A DNA stretch of 64,000 nucleotides from JABFRZ01 sp964631945 (GTDB lineage Bacteria > Planctomycetota > UBA1135 > GCA-002686595): positions 1 to 64,000 of the forward strand of contig CAZWAY010000014.1 in the NCBI GenBank assembly GCA_964631945.1, read 5' to 3'. Below are positions 15,853 through 23,570 of this stretch, piece by piece (the first letter of the stretch is position 1; every line of letters starts with the position of its first letter). The notes below the pieces were generated by a model. It saw nothing but the letters and a program-made list of their open reading frames with translations, ran no database searches and was not told the DNA's origin. The position numbers were made by a program, and so were the translations under genes.

Positions 15853-17340
15853 CTACCGAGCGTCGCTCCGCACCCGCCGTACCGCGCCCTGCCAGGCGGC
15901 CAGGCGCTGTGCGCGCATTTTCTTCGGGAGCGTGGGCTCGAAATCGACCGAACCGTCCCGCAGGCCCGCGGGTTCGCCGGGGTCCGGCCACAGACCGATC
16001 CCGAGCCCGGCCAGGGCCGCCGCGCCGCGCGCGGTGGCCGCCAGGTTGCCCGGACGCCGCACGCGCAGGCCCGCGAGGTCGGCCTGCAGCTGCATCAAGA
16101 GGTCGTTCTCGGCCGCACCGCCGTCGGCCAGCAGGGCCTCGACCGGCAGGCCGGACTCCGCGCGCAGGAGCTCGACCAGCTCGGCGTTCTGGAAGGCCAG
16201 CGCCTCGAGCGCCGCGCGCGCGAGGTGCGCGCGCGAGCTGCCGCGCGTCAGGCCGAGGAACGCGCCGCGCGCGCCCGCGTCCCAGTAGGGCGCGCCGAGG
16301 CCGGCGAAGGCCGGCACCACGAACACGCCGCCCGAGTCGGGCACCGAGCGCGCCAAGGCCTCGATCTCGCTCGCGTGCGCGATGAGCCCGAGCTGGTCGC
16401 GCAGCCACTGCACCAGGGCGCCGCACACGAACACGCTGCCCTCCAGGGCGAACACCGCGCCGCCGTCGCGCCCCACGGCCAGCGTAGTGAGCAGTCCGCC
16501 CGGCGATCCACGCCGTTCGGCGCCGGTGTTCAGCAGCAGGAACGAGCCCGTGCCGTAGGTGGCCTTGAAGGTTCCCGCATCGAAGCAGCCCTGGCCGAAG
16601 AGCGCCGCCTGCTGGTCGCCGGCCACGCCGCGGATCGGGAGCGCTCGTCCGCCCGTGCGCGCGGGATCGGTGTGCCCGAAATCGGCCGTGGAGCCGCGCA
16701 CCTCCGCCAGCCAGCTCGGCTCGAGCCCGAACAGCGCACACAGCTCGTCGTCCCAGCGCCGCCCGTCGAGCTCGAACAGCAGCGTGCGCGAGGCGTTGGT
16801 CGGATCCGTGGCCAGCGTGCGCGCCCCGCTGATGTGCGCCAGGATCAGGGTGTCGACCGTGGCGAAGACAACCTCGCCCGCGCGCGCGCGCGCCGCCAGG
16901 GCCACGTCGTTGGCCAGCAGCCACTCGATCTTGGTGGCGCTGAAGTACGGATCGAGCACGAGCCCGGTGCGCGCGCGCACGCGCGGCTCGTGGCCGGCGG
17001 CGCGCAGCTCCTGGCAGCGCGGCTCGGTGCGCCGGTCCTGCCACACGATGCCCGGCGCCAGGGCTCGGCCGCTGGCGCGTTCGAGCGCGAAGACCGTCTC
17101 GCGCTGATTGGTCAGACCCAGCGCGGCCACCGCGGCCGCGCGCGGGTGCGCCAGGACCTCCGCCAGCACCAGGTCGAGCGCGCCGAGGATCGCCGCGGCC
17201 TCGTGCTCGACCCAGCCCGGGCGCGGGAAGCGCTGCGCGAACTCGCGGTAGGCGCGCTGGATCGGGCGCAGCTCGGCGTCGAACAGGACGGCCGAGACGC
17301 CGGTCGTGCCGGCGTCGATCGCCAGGAGGGTCGCTTCCAC
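15853..17340 (-). CDS. glpK: Glycerol kinase
   Basis: GlpK phosphorylates glycerol to glycerol-3-phosphate. This 495-residue FGGY kinase has the glycerol-binding NQRET motif and WQDRRT in the N-terminal half, and YGTGSFLLLNTG and GDQQAALFGQGCF, carrying the Asp-Gln pair that contacts glycerol, in the middle. The nucleotide loop reads DAGTTGVSAVLFD; the arginine common in GlpK (DQGTTSSR) is a serine here, as is seen in varied form in other FGGY kinases. Length is normal. It starts with GTG and has a TACGCT box 9 bases upstream and no Shine-Dalgarno sequence. No glycerol transporter or glpD is adjacent. Confidence 0.92.
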   Translation of the reverse strand: MEATLLAIDAGTTGVSAVLFDAELRPIQRAYREFAQRFPRPGWVEHEAAAILGALDLVLAEVLAHPRAAAVAALGLTNQRETVFALERASGRALAPGIVWQDRRTEPRCQELRAAGHEPRVRARTGLVLDPYFSATKIEWLLANDVALAARARAGEVVFATVDTLILAHISGARTLATDPTNASRTLLFELDGRRWDDELCALFGLEPSWLAEVRGSTADFGHTDPARTGGRALPIRGVAGDQQAALFGQGCFDAGTFKATYGTGSFLLLNTGAERRGSPGGLLTTLAVGRDGGAVFALEGSVFVCGALVQWLRDQLGLIAHASEIEALARSVPDSGGVFVVPAFAGLGAPYWDAGARGAFLGLTRGSSRAHLARAALEALAFQNAELVELLRAESGLPVEALLADGGAAENDLLMQLQADLAGLRVRRPGNLAATARGAAALAGLGIGLWPDPGEPAGLRDGSVDFEPTLPKKMRAQRLAAWQGAVRRVRSDAR

Positions 17341-17349
17341 GTCGGCGCG

Positions 17350-17355
17350 AGCGTA
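17350..17355 (-). promoter_or_regulatory. TACGCT -10 box, 9 bases before glpK
   Basis: Minus strand TACGCT followed by cgcgccgac and the GTG start; no ribosome site lies between, consistent with a near-leaderless message. Confidence 0.5.
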
Positions 17356-17375
17356 GCGAGCGCGACCCGGACGAA

Positions 17376-17409
17376 GGAGCCCCGACTCCCATCCGGGAAG
17401 CGGGGCTCC
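17376..17409 (-). terminator. Hairpin after the sigma-factor operon
   Basis: ggagccccg (17376-17384) and cggggctcc (17401-17409) form a perfect 9-bp stem around 16 bases. On the minus strand it follows the last gene of the operon by 20 bases; the tail (TTCGTC) is only weakly T-rich. Confidence 0.5.
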
Positions 17410-17428
17410 GCGGGCCAGCTCGGGCGGG

Positions 17429-18055
17429 CTAGCGCAGGCGCTGGAACAGCGCGACGCGCGTGGGGTCGAAGGTGGCGACGAGGTGGGCGCGGTCGCCGCT
17501 CGGGCCGAGCACGTCGAGGCTCAGGAATGCGCCCTGGACCTGCGCGGCCTCCGCCAGGCGACCCAGCGGCAGCGGAACCCGCCGCGGTGCCTGGAAGAAC
17601 GAGTCGGAGCCGCCGAGGACCAGGTGCGCACGGCCGTCCGTGAAGGTCGCACCGCTGCGGAACAGCACCGCCACATCCGCGCGCGCCAGCGCCGCGCGAT
17701 CGAACTCGATGCGGTAGTTGCCCACGAAGGTCACGGCGTACCCCAGGCGCGGCAGCGAGACCACGTCGACGCGACCCTGGCCGCGCAGCGAGAGTCCCAG
17801 GCTCCTCAGCTCCGCGAGCGAGCCCACCAGGGTGATCCCGGCGGTATCGGCGCGCACCGGGAGGCTGGTCACGTCGTCGCCCGGCGAGGACGTGACCGAC
17901 GAACCGCCGGACGTGCTGTTGCTCGTGGTGCCGTCGGTGGTGGTGCCATCGCTCGTGGAGCCCGAGTAGCCCTGGGACCAGGCCGGCACGGCGACGAGCA
18001 ACAGGAACAGGAAGGCCAGAGCCCTAGGACCCGGGCGCAACGTCGAGCGCATCAT
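17429..18055 (-). CDS. Secreted protein with Ser/Thr/Gly-rich stalk, sigma-operon member
   Basis: The 208-residue product has a signal peptide (about residues 1-28, ending AWS-Q), then about 40 residues made almost only of Ser, Thr, Gly and Asp, then a compact beta-rich domain of about 135 residues. I recognise no family in the domain. Its ATG overlaps the stop of the zinc-finger/TPR gene (ATGA, with two Met codons in a row at the start), and that gene in turn overlaps the sigma factor, so the three are one operon. It may be a cell-surface target or sensor tied to that sigma factor (inference from context). A 9-bp hairpin follows it. Confidence 0.75.
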   Translation of the reverse strand: MMRSTLRPGPRALAFLFLLLVAVPAWSQGYSGSTSDGTTTDGTTSNSTSGGSSVTSSPGDDVTSLPVRADTAGITLVGSLAELRSLGLSLRGQGRVDVVSLPRLGYAVTFVGNYRIEFDRAALARADVAVLFRSGATFTDGRAHLVLGGSDSFFQAPRRVPLPLGRLAEAAQVQGAFLSLDVLGPSGDRAHLVATFDPTRVALFQRLR

Positions 18056-19143
18056 GAGGTCACCTCCCCGGCCTGCCCGGCAGGGGGCCCGGCCTGCTCG
18101 GCAGGGGGCCCGGCCTGCTCGGCAGGGGGCACGAAGAGTTCGGGGCAAGACGCGAGCAGCTGCTCCATGAAGCCGGCGTGGCGACGGATCCAGGTCTGGG
18201 TCAGGAGCGAGCCCTGGAAGAGGCGCGCGACCTCGTCGACACGCGTCGGATGGCGATCGAGCAGCTGACGGAAGGCGTGCGCGCACAGTTCGCGCTCGCC
18301 CAGGGCGGCGTGGTGGATGCCGAGGTTGAAGCGCGCGAAGAAGAAGCGCGCGTCGCCGTCGGCCAGGCCCGAGGCCACCACCCAGCGGTTGCACGCGATG
18401 GCCTTCTTGTGCTCACCCTCCTCGCCCAGCAGCTTGCCGAGCTGGATCGCGGCGTGGGCGCGGTTGGCGTCGCACACCGAGGCCCGGAAGATCTGGCGGA
18501 AGGCGCGCGAGGCGCGGATGGTCTTGCCCTCGTGGGCGTCGAGCCAGGCCAGGTACAGGCGCGCCTCTTCGTGCTCGGGATCGGAGGCCAGCGCCTCCTC
18601 GAGCAGGCGCCGGCCCTTCTCGAGCGGGCTCTCGATGCGCTCGAGTCGCCCGTTGAGCATGTGGCGCGCCTCGCTCCAGTCGAGCTCGCCGGCGGCACCG
18701 CGCCCGCTCGCGAGCACTCCGTCCACGAATCCGCGTCCGCGCGTCTGCAGGCTGGCGACGTGCGCGGCCTTCTCGAACACGCGCGTGCGGAAACCGGGGT
18801 CGACGCCGGCCAGCACGTAGGCCTTGCCCAGCTGGTAGAAGATCGTCGCCAGGCGCTGCACGAGCGCGCAGGACTCGAGGTCGGCCTCGGCGTGCGTCCC
18901 GAGAAGGGTCGAGAAGCGCGCCAGCAGTCCGTCCGGGTCGGCCAGCTCGCGGTGCGCGCGCACCTGCTCGCGCGCGTCGTCGAAGAAGCTGCGGCACACG
19001 CTGCACTCCTCCAGGTGCGCGATCGCGTGCGCCGCGGGCACTTCGTCCAGCTCGCCGTCCACCAGGCACGAGAGGTCCAGCTGGAACTGGACACACACCT
19101 CGGCCAGGTCGTCCACCCACCAATCCGTTGCTTGCGGTTTCAT
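18052..19143 (-). CDS. Zinc-finger (ZAS-like) TPR protein, putative anti-sigma partner
   Basis: Near residues 30-52 the motif H-x3-C-x2-C (AHLEECSVCRSFF) matches the zinc-binding anti-sigma signature, with another Cys (SCLVDGELDE) before it. The rest, up to about residue 340, is helical with TPR-like units (for example ARLYLAWLDAHEGK and FNLGIHHAALGERE). No transmembrane segment is visible, so if it is an anti-sigma factor it is a soluble one with a TPR sensor instead of a membrane anchor. The tail holds PPAEQAG repeats. Its ATG overlaps the sigma factor stop by 4 bases, which supports partnership. Role is inferred from motif and position. Confidence 0.75.
   Translation of the reverse strand: MKPQATDWWVDDLAEVCVQFQLDLSCLVDGELDEVPAAHAIAHLEECSVCRSFFDDAREQVRAHRELADPDGLLARFSTLLGTHAEADLESCALVQRLATIFYQLGKAYVLAGVDPGFRTRVFEKAAHVASLQTRGRGFVDGVLASGRGAAGELDWSEARHMLNGRLERIESPLEKGRRLLEEALASDPEHEEARLYLAWLDAHEGKTIRASRAFRQIFRASVCDANRAHAAIQLGKLLGEEGEHKKAIACNRWVVASGLADGDARFFFARFNLGIHHAALGERELCAHAFRQLLDRHPTRVDEVARLFQGSLLTQTWIRRHAGFMEQLLASCPELFVPPAEQAGPPAEQAGPPAGQAGEVTS
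18070..18132 (-). repeat. Three tandem 21-base repeats at the end of the zinc-finger/TPR gene
   Basis: Three near-identical units based on ggcctgctcggcagggggccc. They encode the heptapeptides PPAEQAG, PPAEQAG and PPAGQAG. The unit is a multiple of three, so gain or loss keeps the frame. Confidence 0.9.
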
Positions 19144-20081
19144 TGCACCCGTTCCTCGCTCGCGCTCACGGTCTCGTCGATCCCGTCGGCTCCTTCTTCG
19201 TTCAAGGTGTTCTCGTGCTCGGCGCCGTCGGCGCCCGCCAGGACGGCCCTGGCCGCGACCGGGCCCCGCGTGGCCGGCTCGCGGGCCGGGCGCAGGTCGT
19301 GCGGCAGGCCGTCGAAGACCCGGCGCATCGAGCGATGGATCTTCCGCCGTGCGCGGAAGATGACCATCTTCAGGTTCTCGAGTCGGATCCCTAGTGCGCG
19401 GGCGGCGTCCCGGTAACTCTGCCCCTCCACTTCGACCATCTGGATGGCGCGCTGCTCGCGCTCCGAAAGCATCCGGTAGAAGCGGAGGTACAGGTACAGG
19501 TAGTTCAGGTAGACGCGCGTGCACTCGCTGGCGCTCTCGTCGTCGATCACGCCGCGGATGGGCTCGCTCGCGTTGGCGTCCCGGGGCTCGCCCAGGTCGT
19601 CCAGGCCGACCTCGCCGCGCCCGCTGCGCGAGAGCGAGCGCAGGTGCTTCAGCACCGTGTTGCGCACGATCGTGGCCGTCCACACGCGGAAGGCGTCGTC
19701 GCGCTCGCAGTTGAAGCGGTGCGGGTAGCGGTAGACGTTGAAGAAGACCTCCTGCAGCACGTCGAGCGCGTCGGCCCGGCAGCGGTAGCGGCGCAGGCGC
19801 GCCACGACCTGCTGGTACAGCGCCGCGGCGTTGAGCTCGTACAGGCAGGCGAAGGCCGCGCGGCTCGTGTGCAGGCGATAGAGCTCCATCAGCCGGGTCG
19901 AGACCTGGTCGCGCCGATTCTCGACCTCGCGCGTCCCGTCCGTCAGCAGCGCCTGCAGCTGCTCCGCGGCTGCGTCACCCACCTCTGCGCGCAGCTCCTC
20001 GAGCTTGCTGCGGATCCCGTCCAGGCGCTCCTCGGTGGCCATCCAATCGAGCGGCCCGTGGGAACCGAAGGCCTGCGTCAC
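19140..20081 (-). CDS. ECF-like RNA polymerase sigma factor
   Basis: The 313-residue protein has an N-terminal extension of about 75 residues, then a sigma region 2 (ADALDVLQEVFFNVY ... VWTATIVRNTVLKHLRSL) and a sigma region 4 helix-turn-helix (LSEREQRAIQMVEVEGQSYRDAARALGI). Sigma region 3 is missing, as in ECF factors. The long N-terminal helix and the C-terminal tail of about 60 residues are unusual for the class. It begins with GTG and has AGGAG 8 bases upstream, one of the few good ribosome sites. It is first in an operon with a zinc-finger/TPR protein and a secreted protein. The promoter set it reads is unknown. Confidence 0.88.
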   Translation of the reverse strand: MTQAFGSHGPLDWMATEERLDGIRSKLEELRAEVGDAAAEQLQALLTDGTREVENRRDQVSTRLMELYRLHTSRAAFACLYELNAAALYQQVVARLRRYRCRADALDVLQEVFFNVYRYPHRFNCERDDAFRVWTATIVRNTVLKHLRSLSRSGRGEVGLDDLGEPRDANASEPIRGVIDDESASECTRVYLNYLYLYLRFYRMLSEREQRAIQMVEVEGQSYRDAARALGIRLENLKMVIFRARRKIHRSMRRVFDGLPHDLRPAREPATRGPVAARAVLAGADGAEHENTLNEEGADGIDETVSASEERVQ

Positions 20082-20280
20082 GCGCTGGGCTCCTCGAAAA
20101 CGGCCGGAATAGGCATGGGGGTGATCCCGGGGCGGGGGAAAGGGACCCTCGGGGAAAGGCTCCTAGCTCAAGCGTAGCGTAGTGCCCAGGCCACGGGGGG
20201 TTACCGCGGGACTTCGATCGAGCCTTTATTTGTTCGGGGGGTGCCGCCGAAGCCCGCGTCGGAGAGAGAGTTAGGGGCGC

Positions 20281-20286
20281 TATGCT
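20281..20286 (+). promoter_or_regulatory. TATGCT -10 box, 6 bases before queG
   Basis: TATGCT then gggcct then GTG. With normal spacing transcription would start on the G of the start codon, a fully leaderless arrangement. Confidence 0.55.
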
Positions 20287-20292
20287 GGGCCT

Positions 20293-21414
20293 GTGACGGC
20301 CTCCTCGCGCGCCCGGCAGGTCCTCGAGCTGGCCTCGGAGCAGGGCTTCGACCTGGTCGGGATCACGCCGCTCCAGCCTCCGCTGGCGGCCGCGCGCTTC
20401 GAAGACTGGCTCCTCGCTGGACGCCAGGCCGACATGGCCTGGCTCGAGGAGAACCGCGCGCGGATCCTCGATCCGCGCCTCTCGCTGCCCGAGGGGAAGA
20501 GCCTGCTCGTGCTCGGCCTGGGGCACTCGCGCGCGGCCACGGGTCCAACGGGCGGGGGGCGGGTGGCGCGCTACGCGGCCGGCCGGGACTACCACAACGT
20601 GCTCGGCCGGAAGCTGCGCAAGCTGGCGGGAGCGCTGCGCGCGCGCGGCCTGCTGGGCGAGTGGAAGAAGGTCGTGGACGCCGGGCCGTTGCTCGAGCGT
20701 TCACACGCCGCCGAGGCGGGTCTGGGCTTCGAATCGAAGGCCGCCAACCTGCTACACCCGCGCTTCGGGCCGTGGTTCTTCCTCGGGGAGCTGCTGCTCG
20801 ACGTCGAGCTCGAGCCGACTCCGGCCCCGCCCGCAGGGTCCTGCGGGACCTGCACGGCCTGCCTCGATGCCTGCCCGACGGCGGCCATCCTCGAGCCGGG
20901 CGTGGTCGACGCGCGCCTGTGCCTCTCGTACCACACGATCGAGAACCGCGCGGCGATCCCGCACGAGCTGCGCGCGCCCCTGGGCGGCTGGCTCTTCGGG
21001 TGCGACGTCTGCTCCGAGGTCTGTCCGTGGGCTTCACAGGCGCCCGACCTGGCGGACCGTTTCGGGACGCACTCGGCCCTCGCGCGCGGCGGCGCGCTCG
21101 AGTGGGTGGGGCTGTCCGCGGCGCGCTTCGCGCACGAGTTCGAGGGCTCGCCCCTGCGACGCACCGGTCGCGACGGGCTGGCCCGCAACGCCGCGCTGGT
21201 GCTCGGCAACCTCCCGAGCGAGGCGGGCCGGAGTGCGCTCGAGCGCGCGCTCGCGGATCCCTCGGCGATGGTGCGCGAGGCCGCCTTCTGGTCCCTCGCG
21301 CGCGCGCACGGCGAGGAGCGCAACGTGCCCGCCGTGCTGGCGCGGGCGCTCGCGGCCGAGCCGGATCCCGCGGCCGCCGCCGGAATGCAACGCACGCGCG
21401 CGGAGCTCGGGTAG
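20293..21414 (+). CDS. queG: Epoxyqueuosine reductase
   Basis: QueG carries out the last step of queuosine synthesis in tRNA, reducing epoxyqueuosine with a cobalamin cofactor and iron-sulfur clusters. The 373-residue protein has two ferredoxin-like cluster motifs, CGTCTACLDACP and CDVCSEVCPW, and the catalytic Asp region KVVDAGPLLERS. The C-terminal part has HEAT-like helices, as in the family. N-terminal RVARYAAGRDYHNVLGRKL is also conserved. The start is GTG at 20293, directly after a TATGCT box. No other queuosine gene is in the window. Confidence 0.92.
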   Translation: MTASSRARQVLELASEQGFDLVGITPLQPPLAAARFEDWLLAGRQADMAWLEENRARILDPRLSLPEGKSLLVLGLGHSRAATGPTGGGRVARYAAGRDYHNVLGRKLRKLAGALRARGLLGEWKKVVDAGPLLERSHAAEAGLGFESKAANLLHPRFGPWFFLGELLLDVELEPTPAPPAGSCGTCTACLDACPTAAILEPGVVDARLCLSYHTIENRAAIPHELRAPLGGWLFGCDVCSEVCPWASQAPDLADRFGTHSALARGGALEWVGLSAARFAHEFEGSPLRRTGRDGLARNAALVLGNLPSEAGRSALERALADPSAMVREAAFWSLARAHGEERNVPAVLARALAAEPDPAAAAGMQRTRAELG

Positions 21415-21729
21415 CCCTCGATCCGCCCGTCGCGCGGCGTGGACGCGGCGTCGCGCTTTCTCGACAGCCATGTCAGCCGCCCAGGGCTCGGCCCGAGGGC
21501 CGCTGGCGGGGCGAAAGCGGCTGCAGCGAGGCGGAATCGCCCCGCGCGAGCCGCCCGAGGCGTTGCGATTCCTCGACACCCCATGCCTGCCCGCTGCGGC
21601 TCGATCCGGGTCTGTGGAAAGATTCTAATAGCAATTGAATAAAGGACTTGCGGCTGTAACGGACGCCTTACGTTCGAGCCTGCGCCGGGCTTTGCCTCAG
21701 GGTCGCCAGGACCCGCGAGGAGACGAGCC
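21415..21729. other. Gap with AT-rich promoter region of the zinc-ribbon gene
   Basis: Mostly GC-rich spacer, then an unusually AT-rich patch at about 21620-21660. Candidate elements on the plus strand are TTGAAT (21635-21640) with TAACGG 16 bases on, or TTGCGG (21648-21653) with TACGTT (21669-21674) 15 bases on. Either would give a leader of tens of bases with a GAGGAG ribosome site. No gene seen. Confidence 0.5.
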
Positions 21730-21948
21730 ATGAACCAGAGCGACTTCTACAACGACCGCAAGTTCTGCGAGCACTGCCAGAACTACGTCTCCTACCTGCA
21801 GTCCACCGAGCACTCCTACTGCGTGCAGTGCGGCCACGCCGTGCGCCTCTTCTCCGAGGCCGACTGGGGCGCCTTCAACGAGGCCCTGAAGGAGCGCCGC
21901 CCGAAGGGCGGGCGCCCGCCGCGCGACCGCAAGCGCGAATCGGCCTGA
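21730..21948 (+). CDS. Small zinc-ribbon protein
   Basis: The 72-residue protein has two CxxC knuckles, CEHC (13-16) and CVQC (31-34), which should bind one zinc ion, and a basic tail rich in Arg, Lys and Pro that could touch nucleic acid. I do not recognise a named family. It has a clear ribosome site (GAGGAG about 8 bases before the ATG), an AT-rich promoter patch, and two strong intrinsic terminators behind it. That combination suggests it is a single-gene, well-expressed transcript. Role unknown. Confidence 0.8.
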   Translation: MNQSDFYNDRKFCEHCQNYVSYLQSTEHSYCVQCGHAVRLFSEADWGAFNEALKERRPKGGRPPRDRKRESA

Positions 21949-21965
21949 TGGCCCGCTAGCGATCA

Positions 21966-21992
21966 CCCCGTCTGGCACGACGGGGCGTTTTT
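21966..21992 (+). terminator. Intrinsic terminator 1 of the zinc-ribbon gene
   Basis: CCCCGTC pairs with GACGGGG around a 6-base loop, followed by cg and TTTTT. It starts 18 bases after the stop. Confidence 0.88.
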
Positions 21993-22021
21993 CCTCTGGA
22001 TCGGATGCCACCTCCGATCGT

Positions 22022-22054
22022 CCGGGGTCCGCCCGCGCGGACCCCGGGTTGTTT
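22022..22054 (+). terminator. Intrinsic terminator 2 of the zinc-ribbon gene
   Basis: CCGGGGTCCGC pairs perfectly with GCGGACCCCGG (11 bp) around a 4-base loop, followed by GTTGTTT. It is a second strong stop 30 bases after the first. Confidence 0.8.
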
Positions 22055-22128
22055 AACCGCCAGGGGCGAGCGCGAAAGGTTTGCGCCACGCGCCTCATGC
22101 GCGCCGGCGCGCCACCGATAACGCCGGC

Positions 22129-23226
22129 ATGGAGCCGATCGTCGCCTCCGGAGCCAGCGCGGTCTTCCGTCCCTCGGGCGGAGGCAGCAGCGAGCTCACG
22201 GCCCTCCTGCGCCACGGGCGCGTGCTCTCGGCCGAGGTGCTCGCGCGGCCCGGGGACAGCTCGGTCCTGCTGGCCATCGGCCGGCACACCATCCCGGCCG
22301 AGAGCGAGCTCGCGCTCGACCCCGGCGCGCGCTTCCTGGTGCGCGTCGAGCAGGGCCCGGAGGGCGTGCTGCTGCTGCTCCTCGGAAACTCCGCGCTCGA
22401 GGAGGAGGCGCTCCTCGCGGCCCTGCGCACGGTGGTGGGCGAGGAACGGCCGGTGGGCGAGGTCCTGGGCGAGCTCGCGCGAGCCCTGCGCGCGGGCCTC
22501 GGTCGCGGCGAAGCCCTGCCCGAGCTGCGCGCGCTGGCGCAGGCCCTCGGGGCCCTGGCCGCCCCGCCCGATGGCGATCCGGGCGCGCTGCGCACGCTGC
22601 TCGGGTCCCTCGGACTCGGGCACGAGGCCGCGCTGGCCGTGCTGCTCGGCGCGCGCGGTGGGCATGCCGCGCTCGAGAAGCTGCGCGGCGACCTCAAGGC
22701 CCTGCTCTTGCGCGCGCACGAGGCCCTGGCGGGGGGCCAGCCCTCCGAGCTGCGCGATGCCGTGGCGCGCGCGCTCACCAGCCTCGAGGCCGAGCAGCTG
22801 CTCAACCTGGCGCGCGAGAAGGCCGGCGAGCCGCTGGTGCTCTCGTTCCCCTTCCCCGACGGCGAGGGCTGGGCCACGGCGCGTCTGGCGGTGCCGCCCC
22901 GGCGCGAGCGCGACGGCTCCGAGGCGGGCGAGGACGAGTTGCCCTTCCGGCTCTCGCTCGGGCTCGAGCTGACCGAGCTCGGGCCGCTGCGCGCCGACCT
23001 GACGCTGACGCCGACGCAGCTCGCGCTGCGCCTCTCGGTGACGCGCCCGGCGGTCGCCACGCGCCTCACGGGCGAACTCGCCGCCCTGCGCGAGCGCCTC
23101 GCCGGCGGCCGCCGTGCGCTCGAGCTGCACGTGCGTCTGGCGACGCCCGAGGAGACCGCGCTCGGCCTGGATCCGCTCGACATCCGCTACCTGCGCGAGC
23201 GCCACCTGATGAACGTCGCCGGATGA
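22129..23226 (+). CDS. FliK C-terminal-like protein
   Basis: The 365-residue protein has an Ala/Leu/Glu-rich first part. Its C-terminal 130 residues resemble the folded domain of flagellar hook-length protein FliK: LELTELGPLRADLTLTPTQLALRLSV, then LTGELAALRERLAGGRRALELHVRL. Its stop overlaps by 4 bases the start of an FlhB-tail-like gene, the same order as the ylqG-ylqH type pair known in Bacillus. No other flagellar gene is in the window, so the pair is outside a flagellar operon. Function is therefore open: it may be a flagellar remnant or an independent system. The match is by pattern only. Confidence 0.6.
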   Translation: MEPIVASGASAVFRPSGGGSSELTALLRHGRVLSAEVLARPGDSSVLLAIGRHTIPAESELALDPGARFLVRVEQGPEGVLLLLLGNSALEEEALLAALRTVVGEERPVGEVLGELARALRAGLGRGEALPELRALAQALGALAAPPDGDPGALRTLLGSLGLGHEAALAVLLGARGGHAALEKLRGDLKALLLRAHEALAGGQPSELRDAVARALTSLEAEQLLNLAREKAGEPLVLSFPFPDGEGWATARLAVPPRRERDGSEAGEDELPFRLSLGLELTELGPLRADLTLTPTQLALRLSVTRPAVATRLTGELAALRERLAGGRRALELHVRLATPEETALGLDPLDIRYLRERHLMNVAG

Positions 23227-23525
23227 GCCCGCAACCGAACACGCCGCGGCCGATGGCCGTGGCCCTGCGCTACGACCGCGCCGACATGCCGGCGCCGCGC
23301 GTCACGGCCAAGGGCGGGGGCGAGCTCGCCGGCCGCATCCTCGAGCTCGCGCGCGCCCACGACGTGCCCGTGCGCGCCGACCCCGACCTGCTCGAGCTGC
23401 TGGCCGCCTGCGACCTCGGCGAAGAGATCCCGAGCGAGCTCTACCACGCCGTGGCCGAGCTCCTGGCGTTCCTGTACCGCCTGAACGCGACGGAAGCCGG
23501 CCAGGATTCGCCGGGCCAGCGGTAG
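23223..23525 (+). CDS. FlhX: stand-alone FlhB C-terminal domain
   Basis: The 100-residue protein matches the cytoplasmic C-terminal domain of FlhB/YscU export proteins: AVALRYDRADMPAPRVTAKG, GELAGRILELARAHDVPV, and IPSELYHAVAELLAFLYRL. The self-cleavage motif NPTH, normally just before AVALRYD, is not present (NTPRPM instead), as is usual for FlhX proteins, and there is no membrane part. In other bacteria FlhX can replace the cleaved FlhB tail. It is coupled by ATGA to the FliK-like gene, and FliK is the normal partner of this domain, which supports both calls. Confidence 0.82.
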   Translation: MSPQPNTPRPMAVALRYDRADMPAPRVTAKGGGELAGRILELARAHDVPVRADPDLLELLAACDLGEEIPSELYHAVAELLAFLYRLNATEAGQDSPGQR

Positions 23526-23556
23526 CGAGGGAGTGGCGCGCCCATCGACGGCGCCC

Positions 23557-23562
23557 TACGCT
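23557..23562 (+). promoter_or_regulatory. TACGCT -10 box, 8 bases before the DODA-like gene
   Basis: TACGCT, then cccacggc, then GTG. It supports the GTG at 23571 as start rather than the internal ATG at 23670. Confidence 0.5.
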
Positions 23563-23570
23563 CCCACGGC

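Noticed and set aside
14944..17643. Plus-strand frame antisense to thiE and glpK
   Set aside because: Antisense to two strongly supported genes, no motif, and the codon pattern fits a shadow frame.
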